A DNA stretch of 5,729 nucleotides from an uncultured Lachnospiraceae bacterium (GTDB lineage: Bacteria > Bacillota > Clostridia > Lachnospirales > Lachnospiraceae). The DNA lies in contig CAJTYJ010000080.1 of NCBI GenBank assembly GCA_910583895.1, positions 1-5,729 of the forward strand. The letters are read 5' to 3'. Each line of letters opens with the position of its first letter. The first letter of the stretch is position 1. Position numbers and translations under genes: made by a program. Under the pieces are notes generated by a model. That model was not told the DNA's origin, did not search any database, and saw nothing but the letters and a program-made list of their open reading frames with translations. Shown piece by piece: positions 1 through 5,729 of the stretch.

Positions 1-1000
1 ATCCAACCGTTCCCCTAATACCATAAAACGGGCCGCATTTGCCCTGTGCTATTATCTGGAATATCTGTCCGAGAAAGGGATGGATATCACCCAGGTCTGC
101 CAGCTTCCTTATGACGAACAGAACGAACATTTTGTAAGATTTCTGTACTGGATCAAGACAGGGCAGCACAAAAAGGAAAACGATAAAAAGAACCCAGGCA
201 ATGGAACCTGCAACGCATACTTAAAGGATGTGTTCAGGTTCTATCTTTTTATGGAAACGCAGGCTCCTCAGTTTCAGGGACTGAGGGTTCTGTCCTGCAG
301 GCAGATTACAGTAGCGAATGCAGTCGGCGTCAAACGGGTACTGAGGGCAAAAGCATTCAGCGGATATTTAAGGGCAGAGGACAGGAACGTCCGGGCAGCA
401 GACCAGGAAGAGATTGTAACCATCTTAAAAGCCTGCACCAACTGCCGGGACCAGCTCCTGATCCTTCTGATTGCGGAGACTGGATTCCGGATTGGTGAGA
501 TACTGGGGGTCAGCTATACCAGGGATATCGACTACCAGAACCACACCATCCGCGTGTGGTTCCGGGATGATAACGAGAATGATGCCAGGGCAAAGAACGC
601 GGAATTCAGGAGGAGCAGGATCAGTGATGACACCTTTGAATTCCTCCTCCATTATCTGGCGGAATACCGGAAACTGCTGCAGCATCAGAACTACCTGTTT
701 ATCAATATCACAGGAGAGACTGCCGGGCAGCCGTTAAAGGTCGGCAGTGTTTATGACATGCTTGGACGGATGGAGAAAAAGACCAGTATACGGATAACGC
801 CCCATATGCTGAGGAGATATTTCTCGGTGCTCCGCTGGAATGACGGATGGCCGCTGGAGATGATCAGCCAGGCCCTGGGACACAAGCACCTGGATACCAC
901 GGTCAAATACCTGGGGGTCCTGGATGACAGGCTGATGGAGGCCAGCAAGGCGTTCTATGAGAAGCACTCCGATGATTACGGGATCCGTGAATTATTATAA
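1..1000 (+). CDS. Tyrosine recombinase 1, TnpA-like (5' end outside window)
   Basis: This is a site-specific tyrosine recombinase/integrase, expected to cut and rejoin DNA at the transposon ends through a 3'-phosphotyrosine. The reading frame is open from base 2, with no stop and no convincing start, so the ATG at 80 is internal. The residues before it (SPNTIKRAAFALCYYLEYL) form a typical N-terminal SAM-like core-binding helix pair. Of 332 visible residues, the catalytic part contains Arg in TGFRIGE (codon 488-490), Lys in the ARAKN turn, HMLR (His codon 803-805), LGHKH, and the nucleophile Tyr in TTVKY (codon 908-910, nine residues after the LGH histidine). The RDDNENDARAK stretch resembles the extended beta-hairpin of Tn554 TnpA; Tn554 TnpA is 361 residues, so perhaps 30-50 residues are missing upstream. 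HMLR is followed by Arg instead of the usual His. It is first in the operon; its promoter is not in the window. Confidence 0.95.
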   Translation, partial: SNRSPNTIKRAAFALCYYLEYLSEKGMDITQVCQLPYDEQNEHFVRFLYWIKTGQHKKENDKKNPGNGTCNAYLKDVFRFYLFMETQAPQFQGLRVLSCRQITVANAVGVKRVLRAKAFSGYLRAEDRNVRAADQEEIVTILKACTNCRDQLLILLIAETGFRIGEILGVSYTRDIDYQNHTIRVWFRDDNENDARAKNAEFRRSRISDDTFEFLLHYLAEYRKLLQHQNYLFINITGETAGQPLKVGSVYDMLGRMEKKTSIRITPHMLRRYFSVLRWNDGWPLEMISQALGHKHLDTTVKYLGVLDDRLMEASKAFYEKHSDDYGIRELL

Positions 1001-1002
1001 AC

Positions 1003-1011
1003 GGAGGTGAT
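1003..1011 (+). promoter_or_regulatory. Ribosome binding site of recombinase 2
   Basis: GGAGGTGAT is complementary to the 3' end of 16S rRNA over nine bases. It lies 3 nt after the stop of recombinase 1. The GGAGG core is 8 nt upstream of the ATG at 1016, which is ideal spacing. The in-frame GTG at 1007 and ATG at 1010 lie inside or against the site and are therefore unlikely starts. Confidence 0.8.
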
Positions 1012-1015
1012 GGCA

Positions 1016-2737
1016 ATGCCGGCATACTTGTTGCAGGACAACATGCCACAGGAGGACACAGAAGAAAAAAAGAAACGGCTGAGAGAGGAAATCGAAGGAT
1101 ATACAGGAGCAGGAGCCGTATACCGGCGTAAGATCCGGAATTTCATGGAGGTGCATGGGATCTGGAGCCTGGGAGAACTGGACTATACATGGAGGCTTGC
1201 GTTCGCAGAGGAGATTAAGAGTTCCACCCTTCCCCGATATCATCCCTGGTATCTGAAATGCTTTGACCATCTCAAACAGTATGACATGAGAAAACACACA
1301 CAGCCACGGATTATCCGAAAGGAAGCAAACCATCTCTATGAGGATACCCTGCTGTTCCTGCCATATCATCCGGCTCAGGAGTTGGCAGAGCGGCTGGATG
1401 CATGCCCGGAGAGGCCGGAATGGGTATGGGATTTTTCAGTGAAAGCGCCAGGGAAAATGAAGCGGCAGGTGTTTGCTGTCCTGAATCATTTCTTAAAAGA
1501 GGACAGAGACGGCAAGATCCTGAGAGAGCATCTGAAACGGCTGTGGAGGTTCTACCAGTTTTGTGTGGAAGTCCAGGTGGAAGACATGGAACAGATACCG
1601 CTCTGGCAGGTTATGGAATACCGGAAGCGGGAACTCATAAGAGGGGAGCCAAAGGGGAAAGGGATCCTGGATACCTGCAGGAAGATCCTGTTTTTGCAGG
1701 CGGATAAGATCAACTGGGATGCAGATGTCTGGTATCTGGAAAGGCTTTTCTTACAGCCGGAACGGATGGATCCCAGCAGCCCTGTGGCGAGCCTGTCCTT
1801 TACGGAAGTGGCCCATGACGGAAACCGGAGGATCCTGAAACAGTACATGAAATACGGCATAGGTCTGACGGAACTGACCATGCGTTATCTTCAGGGAGAG
1901 ATGATGGAGCTGCGGAACTTTCTGAATGAGGTCGGAAAGGATATCTGCACGGTATCCGGAGAGGAGCTGGAGCGGTATTTTCAGAGGCTGCAGGGGCAGC
2001 ATATCAAGGCCGAAACCTTTAACCGGAAGGTGATGGCAGTCCAGCATCTGTATCATTTCCTTCAGGCAAGGGGCTATGTGGAGAAACCGCCGTTTTACGC
2101 GGAATATTATCTGAAGAAAACACTGCCGCAGCATCACGACAGATGTGTGGAAGAAGAAGCCGCAGAGGAGATCCTGCAGAAACTCCACGGTTTTCCAGAG
2201 AACCTCCGGCTGATGTACCTGCACCTGTGGGGGATCGGGCTGCGGCTCAGTGAGGTATGCACCTTAAAAGGAAACGCCTACTACATACAGGGGCGGGATA
2301 CATGGATTCAGGTCTACCAGACAAAGATGAAGAATTACAAGAGGATCCCGATTCCTGAAGCGCTCTACCAGCTGATGCAGGTCTACATCAGACGGCACCA
2401 GATTACGGCAGACAGCTATCTGTTCCCAAACAGCAGGGGAGGACCCTTCCGAAGCGCCACCTTCCGGAAGCAGATGACAGAATGGTGCCGGAAATTCCAG
2501 ATACAGGACGAGGAGTATCTGTTCCGCTCCCATGACTACCGCCACGGCGTGGCAACCTATTTTTATAACAATGGCGTATCCCTGCAGGGAGTCCGGGATT
2601 ACCTGGGACATACCTACGAGGAAATGACTCAGCAGTATGTGGATTATATGCCGAACAGGATTGACAGGACAAGCAAAGAATTTTTTGAAAAACCGGGAAA
2701 CAGCCTGATGGCCCGCCTGAAGGGAGGTGAGGCTTGA
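1016..2737 (+). CDS. Tyrosine recombinase 2, large integrase (573 aa)
   Basis: This is a tyrosine recombinase with a long N-terminal extension; I place the catalytic domain at about residues 375-560. Visible active-site residues, numbered from the ATG at 1016, are R410 in GLRLSEV, K437 or K439 in QTKMKNYKR, H506 and R509 in SHDYRHG, H532 in YLGHTYEEM, and nucleophile Y541 in TQQYVDY. A SAM-like core-binding region lies at about 285-355. Before it are two more helical stretches (about 35-95 and 145-235) that look like further DNA-binding helical modules; this last point is inference. The start was chosen by spacing from the GGAGG at 1003-1007. It follows recombinase 1 by 15 nt and overlaps recombinase 3 by one base (TGATG), so translation is probably coupled. 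Tn554 TnpB is similarly large (630 aa), but I cannot assign strict orthology without alignment. Confidence 0.95.
   Translation: MPAYLLQDNMPQEDTEEKKKRLREEIEGYTGAGAVYRRKIRNFMEVHGIWSLGELDYTWRLAFAEEIKSSTLPRYHPWYLKCFDHLKQYDMRKHTQPRIIRKEANHLYEDTLLFLPYHPAQELAERLDACPERPEWVWDFSVKAPGKMKRQVFAVLNHFLKEDRDGKILREHLKRLWRFYQFCVEVQVEDMEQIPLWQVMEYRKRELIRGEPKGKGILDTCRKILFLQADKINWDADVWYLERLFLQPERMDPSSPVASLSFTEVAHDGNRRILKQYMKYGIGLTELTMRYLQGEMMELRNFLNEVGKDICTVSGEELERYFQRLQGQHIKAETFNRKVMAVQHLYHFLQARGYVEKPPFYAEYYLKKTLPQHHDRCVEEEAAEEILQKLHGFPENLRLMYLHLWGIGLRLSEVCTLKGNAYYIQGRDTWIQVYQTKMKNYKRIPIPEALYQLMQVYIRRHQITADSYLFPNSRGGPFRSATFRKQMTEWCRKFQIQDEEYLFRSHDYRHGVATYFYNNGVSLQGVRDYLGHTYEEMTQQYVDYMPNRIDRTSKEFFEKPGNSLMARLKGGEA
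2722..2729 (+). promoter_or_regulatory. Ribosome binding site of recombinase 3
   Basis: GGGAGGTG lies inside the last codons of recombinase 2. Its GGAGG core (2723-2727) is 9 nt from the ATG at 2737. This decides the start: the in-frame TTG at 2734 is a weaker start and one codon upstream. Confidence 0.75.
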
Positions 2738-4254
2738 TGGAGACAAAGATCTATTTCCGGGACATGGAGGGATATGAAGCATTGACCGAGCATCAGAAAA
2801 AATATATAGGGAAAAATGCCGCCTTTGACCTGGAAAAGCTTCCGGCCAGGGCCATGCAGGAAGAAATGGACGGTTTTATTCAAGAAAGGATGCGTAAGGT
2901 AGCAATAACTACACTGCAAACAGATAAGACCAATTACAATCTGCTCTGCCGTTTTCTGGCGGAAAAGGAGAGAGGACTGGAGCATTTTCTGGACTGGAAA
3001 AGGGATAAGTGGTTCCGGAAAGTGAAAGCATGGATGCTGGAAAATGGTGTTCTCCTTTATTACGAAAGGCAGGGGAGCTACGGGAATACCTATCAGTTAA
3101 GATCCAACTTCTTGAAATATCTGGAACAGCTCCTGGATTTTCTGGAACCGGAAGATTCCAGAGCAGAACAGGAAAAGGATATATGGAGGCTGGAAAAGCT
3201 GGATATCCCGGTCCGGGAAAATCTGGTAAAAAAATATGAAACACTGAAATTTACAAAGATCCTGCAGGAGAATATACGGGAAGAGACCAAGAAAGGGATC
3301 TACCTGAACCTTCAGACAGAAGCAATAGCCAGTATTGCAAGGGAACTGACCGCAATGCGGCGGCTGTCAAAATTTCTCAGAGAACGGTATCCAAAGATCC
3401 AGTCCTGCAGGGAGATTGACAGGAATGTTTTAGAAGATTATCTGACTTATCTGAAAACAGAGGAAACCACAACCAAGCACCTGCATTCAGAACTGACAAG
3501 ACTGAGGGGCATCCTGGAAAGCATCGGAAGGAGCCTGGAATATGGGAACCTGGAAGGACTGTTCCTGACCAGGGATATCCCTCCAACCCCCAAAGCAGAG
3601 TTTAAGACGTATTCCGATGGGGAACTGAAGCGGCTGAACGCTGCCATCACCAAAATGGATGAGCAGACGGCAAGGGCAATGATTATCCATCAGATGCTTG
3701 GAACCAGGATCTCGGATACCCTGACCCTGCAGACCGACTGCCTGTATAAAAAAGATGGGGAGAATCTGATCCGGATCAGGCAGATGAAAACAAATACATT
3801 TGTGAAGCCTGTCAGCGAGGAACTTGCGCGGCTGATTCGGAAGGCGATCCAGTATACAAAGGATAGATATGGGGAGACTACTTACATTTTTGTGAGTGAC
3901 CGGAATCCGGAACGTCCGATGCAGTATCCGGCACTGCAAAACAAGATCATCCGGATGATCCATAAAGAAGATCTGCGGGATGACAATGGCCGGATATTCG
4001 GGTTTGGCACCCATATGTACCGTCACCGGTACGGGATGAAGTTGACGGAAATGCACCTGGATGACTGGACCATCGCCCGGCTTCTCGGTCACAGCAGCCT
4101 TAACAATGTGAAATACTACAGAAAAATGAGCAACCAGATTCTGGCAGATGAAACGCGGCAGGCAAGGCATAAGATGTCGCTGAAGATCCTGGGATGTCTG
4201 GATGGATGGGAGGAAGAGTATGAGCAAATACGACAAAATGATCGCCTTAAATAA
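2737..4254 (+). CDS. Tyrosine recombinase 3 (505 aa)
   Basis: This is the third tyrosine recombinase of the operon, clearly different in sequence from the other two. The catalytic domain spans about residues 290-480: R324 in LGTRISD, K351 in RQMKTNTF, H426 and R429 in THMYRHR, H452 in LLGHSSLNN, and Tyr in VKYYRKM. Of the two adjacent tyrosines, Y461 (codon 4117-4119) lies nine residues after the LGH histidine, the same spacing as in both neighbours, and is the likely nucleophile. A SAM-like core-binding domain lies at about 195-270. Another long helical stretch at about 45-140 may be a second DNA-binding module. The ATG overlaps the stop of recombinase 2 by one base. Its last 35 nt also encode the start of the tnpC-like gene. 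Its position directly before the tnpC-like gene is that of TnpB in Tn554. The function in end recognition or strand exchange is inferred from family. Confidence 0.95.
   Translation: METKIYFRDMEGYEALTEHQKKYIGKNAAFDLEKLPARAMQEEMDGFIQERMRKVAITTLQTDKTNYNLLCRFLAEKERGLEHFLDWKRDKWFRKVKAWMLENGVLLYYERQGSYGNTYQLRSNFLKYLEQLLDFLEPEDSRAEQEKDIWRLEKLDIPVRENLVKKYETLKFTKILQENIREETKKGIYLNLQTEAIASIARELTAMRRLSKFLRERYPKIQSCREIDRNVLEDYLTYLKTEETTTKHLHSELTRLRGILESIGRSLEYGNLEGLFLTRDIPPTPKAEFKTYSDGELKRLNAAITKMDEQTARAMIIHQMLGTRISDTLTLQTDCLYKKDGENLIRIRQMKTNTFVKPVSEELARLIRKAIQYTKDRYGETTYIFVSDRNPERPMQYPALQNKIIRMIHKEDLRDDNGRIFGFGTHMYRHRYGMKLTEMHLDDWTIARLLGHSSLNNVKYYRKMSNQILADETRQARHKMSLKILGCLDGWEEEYEQIRQNDRLK
4208..4213 (+). 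promoter_or_regulatory. Ribosome binding site of the tnpC-like gene
   Basis: GGGAGG lies within the 3' end of recombinase 3, 6 nt upstream of the ATG at 4220. The upstream in-frame ATG at 4202 precedes this site and has no comparable Shine-Dalgarno sequence, so 4220 is preferred. Confidence 0.7.
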
Positions 4255-4606
4255 GAAGGCAAGCGAGGAAAAAATAGAGAAGGCCAGACGGGAGATCGTC
4301 CGGATGGTGGAGGAAGGGGAGAAGCTCAGTATCCAGAAGCTGATGCAAAGAACCGGACTGTCCAGAGGATTTTTCTATAAGAATCCGCAGGTTCGGAAAG
4401 AGATCGACAGGGCATTGGAGCAGCAGGCCGGGATGATGGACCCCAGGCGGGAAGTGATGGATATGGCCATGAACAATGAACTGGCAATGCTCCACCAAAA
4501 GGTCAAAACACTCCAGACGGAGAATGAACAGCTGAGGAAAGAACTTGAGACAGCGAAGAAGTCGCTGGCAAAGAAAAATATCAAGGAACTGAAGAAGATG
4601 ATGTAG
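4220..4606 (+). CDS. TnpC-like / DUF6262-type transposition accessory protein (128 aa)
   Basis: This small basic, highly charged protein matches Tn554 TnpC (125 aa) in size, position and general build. Residues about 15-65 contain a helix-turn-helix-like region: a first helix of charged residues, then LSIQKLMQRTGLSRGFFYKN, typical of the DUF6262 pattern 'hydrophobic-HTH-x-Y-x-NP'. Residues about 85-118 form a predicted coiled coil with L91, L98 and L105 one heptad apart and V95, N102 and L109 at the alternate core positions, suggesting dimerisation. The tail is lysine-rich. In Tn554, TnpC is not absolutely required but influences the efficiency and orientation of insertion; a similar DNA-binding helper role is inferred here. 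It is translated from inside the recombinase 3 gene with a 35-nt overlap. There is no sign of truncation. Confidence 0.85.
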   Translation: MSKYDKMIALNKKASEEKIEKARREIVRMVEEGEKLSIQKLMQRTGLSRGFFYKNPQVRKEIDRALEQQAGMMDPRREVMDMAMNNELAMLHQKVKTLQTENEQLRKELETAKKSLAKKNIKELKKMM

Positions 4607-4746
4607 GGATGCGGAATGATACATAGCCTGGTGGAAAATGAAATGATTAGCAGGCGGTTATAAAAGCACATATCAGTGCAGGGAAAGGCATGGCGGCGGC
4701 TGTGTCCTTTGCCGTTTGGAAATATAGTGGTGTTTACAGAAGGGTG

Positions 4747-4772
4747 TGACCAGGGTCATGCTTTTTTATTTT
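4747..4772 (+). terminator. Possible weak intrinsic terminator of the recombinase operon
   Basis: TGACC (4747-4751) and GGTCA (4754-4758) are complementary and are followed after three bases by six T and further T-rich sequence. The formal loop is only 2 nt, so the real stem would be 4 bp with a CAGG loop, which is weak for a terminator. It is the only stem followed by a T-run downstream of the tnpC-like gene. Confidence 0.35.
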
Positions 4773-4789
4773 GGGGAAAAGCAAAAAAG
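4761..4789. repeat. A/T-rich imperfect inverted repeat near the right end
   Basis: CTTTTTT (4761-4767) pairs with AAAAAAG (4783-4789) and TTTT (4769-4772) with AAAA (4777-4780) around a GGGG loop, with A opposite GC as the only mismatch. It could be a bidirectional terminator, or a bent A-tract used by the recombinases or TnpC. The pairing is seen directly; the role is open. Confidence 0.5.
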
Positions 4790-4834
4790 GAACACAAAAC
4801 ACAAATTTACATACTGTTAAAACCGCTATTGCCG

Positions 4835-4857
4835 TATAGTTCCGGGTAGGGGCTATA
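4835..4857. repeat. TATAG/CTATA inverted repeat at the element-relaxase junction
   Basis: TATAG (4835-4839) and CTATA (4853-4857) form a perfect 5-bp inverted repeat around a 13-nt G-rich spacer, ending a few bases before relaxase homology begins. A further CTAT lies at 4826-4829, in inverted orientation to the ATAG at 4836-4839. Such short inverted arms at a junction are compatible with recombinase binding sites, but 5 bp in AT-rich DNA can occur by chance. Confidence 0.3.
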
Positions 4858-4858
4858 T

Positions 4859-5729
4859 TTTATGGACGAGCAGACACCGCACATTCACATTGATTTTGTT
4901 CCCTTTATCCGTAACAGCAAGCGTGGACTTGATACGAGAGTTTCCCTCAAAGGCGCACTGTCGGAGCAGGGCTTTAAAGGCGGCACAAGGGGAATGACGG
5001 AATGGAATGAATGGATTGAAGCGGAGAAGCGGGAACTTTCAAAAGTCATGGGACGTTATGGCGTACAATGGAAGCAGTTAGGCACACATAACAAGCATTT
5101 GTCCGTACTCAATTTTGAAAAGCAGGAACGGCAGAAAGAGGTTGCGGAACTGGAACAGACAATCTCCGGCAGTAAAGAGGAATTATCTGACATTCTTCAT
5201 CAGCAGATAGCGGCAGGACAGGAAACGGAACAGATACGGAAAGAGGGCGAAGCGATCCGGCAGGAAGTATCGGAACTTACCGCAACAAATCATCTGCTGA
5301 AAGAGCAGACGGAAACACTGGCAGAGGATAAAGAAAAGCTGTTATCCGAAAATGAAAAGTTGGAAAAACAGCAGAAAAATTTACAGCAGGACATTAACAA
5401 AATGGTACAGTCAAAGGAAGTCATGGAGAGAAATATACACGCCTATGATGAAGATGTGAAATGGCAGTTGGCAGAGCCGGGGGCATTGATGAGCGCAAAG
5501 GCATATCGGGATAAAAAGGCTTTACCGCTTGTGGAGAAATTGAAAGAAGTCGTTAAAAATCTGACTATCAAGTGCGTACAGCTTACGGAGCAGGGCAGGA
5601 AGCTGACCGCCAAAGTGGACGGGCAACAAAAGCAGATTAGCCGTTTGACGGATAAGGTCATGGAGCAGAGTGACACCATAGACCGATTGCAGGAAAAAGC
5701 GTCTGATTTGGGGCGTTTGGAGCGTCATT
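4859..5729 (+). pseudogene. MobV/Pre-type relaxase, 5'-truncated remnant, open at the window end
   Basis: This is the C-terminal part of a mobilisation relaxase (Mob_Pre family). Intact proteins nick oriT and pilot plasmid or element DNA during conjugative transfer. The frame encodes 289 residues from ATG 4862, beginning MDEQTPHIHID, the core of relaxase motif III (HxDExxPHxH), then RGLDTRVSLK, a TEWNEW segment and THNKHLSVLNFEKQER, all typical of clostridial MobV. From about residue 85 onward there are long coiled-coil stretches rich in E, K, Q and L, as is usual for the C-terminal half. In pMV158 MobM the catalytic His22 and the metal ligand His126 lie N-terminal of this point; both are missing here, the latter position reading Phe (TTT). 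A stop lies in frame at 4847-4849. AGGGG at 4848-4852 could allow translation from 4862, but the product could not nick DNA. The 3' end is outside the window. Confidence 0.85.

Larger units (their letters stand above)
4607..4858. other. Non-coding right terminal region of the element
   Basis: About 250 nt contain no gene I can support; the longest ATG-started frame with any start signal is only 15 codons. The region becomes AT-rich after 4760 and contains several inverted repeats (listed separately). Between the last transposition gene and a truncated host gene, this is where the recombinase binding sites of the right end should lie. A weak imperfect hairpin (AAAGG at 4684-4688 with CCTTT at 4706-4710, extended by GG/CC across one bulged base) is also present, of unknown meaning. 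Confidence 0.55.
1..4860 (+). mobile_element. Tn554-like / recombinase-in-trio type transposon, left end outside the window
   Basis: Three tyrosine recombinase genes in a row are followed by a TnpC-like gene and about 250 nt of non-coding DNA. After that an unrelated relaxase gene begins in mid-domain. This is the architecture of a tyrosine-recombinase transposon related to Tn554, which encodes TnpA and TnpB recombinases plus small TnpC, but with an additional recombinase as in RIT elements. The right boundary is inferred at about 4858-4862, where MobV homology starts. The left end is outside the window because the first recombinase is still open at base 2. No passenger gene is visible on the right side. 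The element class is well supported by gene content; the exact right end is an inference and no matching left end could be compared. Confidence 0.8.

Noticed and set aside
1007..1015. GTG at 1007 or ATG at 1010 as start of recombinase 2
   Set aside because: Both overlap or abut the GGAGGTGAT ribosome binding site; only ATG 1016 has workable spacing.
4202..4219. ATG at 4202 as start of the tnpC-like gene
   Set aside because: It precedes the GGGAGG site at 4208-4213 and has no comparable site of its own.
3487..4236. Long open frame of 249 codons on the minus strand
   Set aside because: It lies entirely opposite recombinase 3, whose catalytic motifs prove the + strand frame; the translation shows no recognisable domain and no start signal was evident.
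4616..4663. 15-codon frame just after the tnpC-like gene
   Set aside because: No clear ribosome binding site, no recognised family, and too short to distinguish from chance.
4375..4671. Minus-strand frame with a hydrophobic, phenylalanine- and serine-rich translation that could pass for a membrane protein
   Set aside because: It is the antisense of the lysine/glutamate-rich tnpC-like gene, which automatically yields F, L and S codons.
4806..4859. Outward-facing promoter (TTTACA at 4806, TTGCCG at 4829, TATAGT at 4835, TATATT at 4854)
   Set aside because: No pair has both good box matches and 16-18 nt spacing; the available pairs are 19 or 23 nt apart.
4800..4860. oriT of the MobV relaxase
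   Set aside because: MobV oriTs usually lie just upstream of the intact gene, but here the gene start is missing and the sequence does not resemble the pMV158-type nick region I know.
5443..5729. Minus-strand open frames at the right edge
   Set aside because: They are opposite the coiled-coil coding part of the relaxase remnant and have no features of their own.

Overview
The window looks like Gram-positive, probably gut-Clostridia (Lachnospiraceae-like) DNA. It has strong GGAGGTGA-type Shine-Dalgarno sites, moderate G+C, and a MobV-type relaxase of the kind common on clostridial mobile elements. The assignment is inference; there is no housekeeping gene to anchor the species. All real genes are on the + strand and everything visible belongs to mobile DNA.

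Bases 1-4606 hold a tightly packed operon of four genes: three consecutive, different tyrosine recombinases (the first cut by the window edge; the others 573 and 505 residues) and a 128-residue helix-turn-helix plus coiled-coil protein of the Tn554 TnpC / DUF6262 type. All three recombinases keep the complete R-K-HxxR-H-Y active-site set. Gene spacing (15 nt, 1-nt overlap, 35-nt overlap) and a good ribosome binding site before each internal gene point to one transcript and coordinated production of a multi-subunit recombination machine. The layout resembles Tn554 (TnpA, TnpB, TnpC) with one extra recombinase, or a recombinase-in-trio (RIT) element with an added TnpC.

Bases 4607-about 4860 are non-coding and contain several inverted repeats; I read this as the right terminal region of the element. 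There is no cargo gene between the tnpC-like gene and this end.

From about base 4860 to the window edge runs the C-terminal part of a MobV/Pre-type relaxase. Its recognisable homology begins abruptly at the metal-binding HxDExxPHxH motif: the first histidine of that motif would be the codon at 4859-4861, which here reads TTT (Phe), and an in-frame stop lies at 4847-4849. The simplest reading is that the recombinase element inserted into a relaxase gene exactly at this conserved motif, removing the catalytic N-terminal part. The left half of the relaxase gene is predicted to lie upstream of this window.
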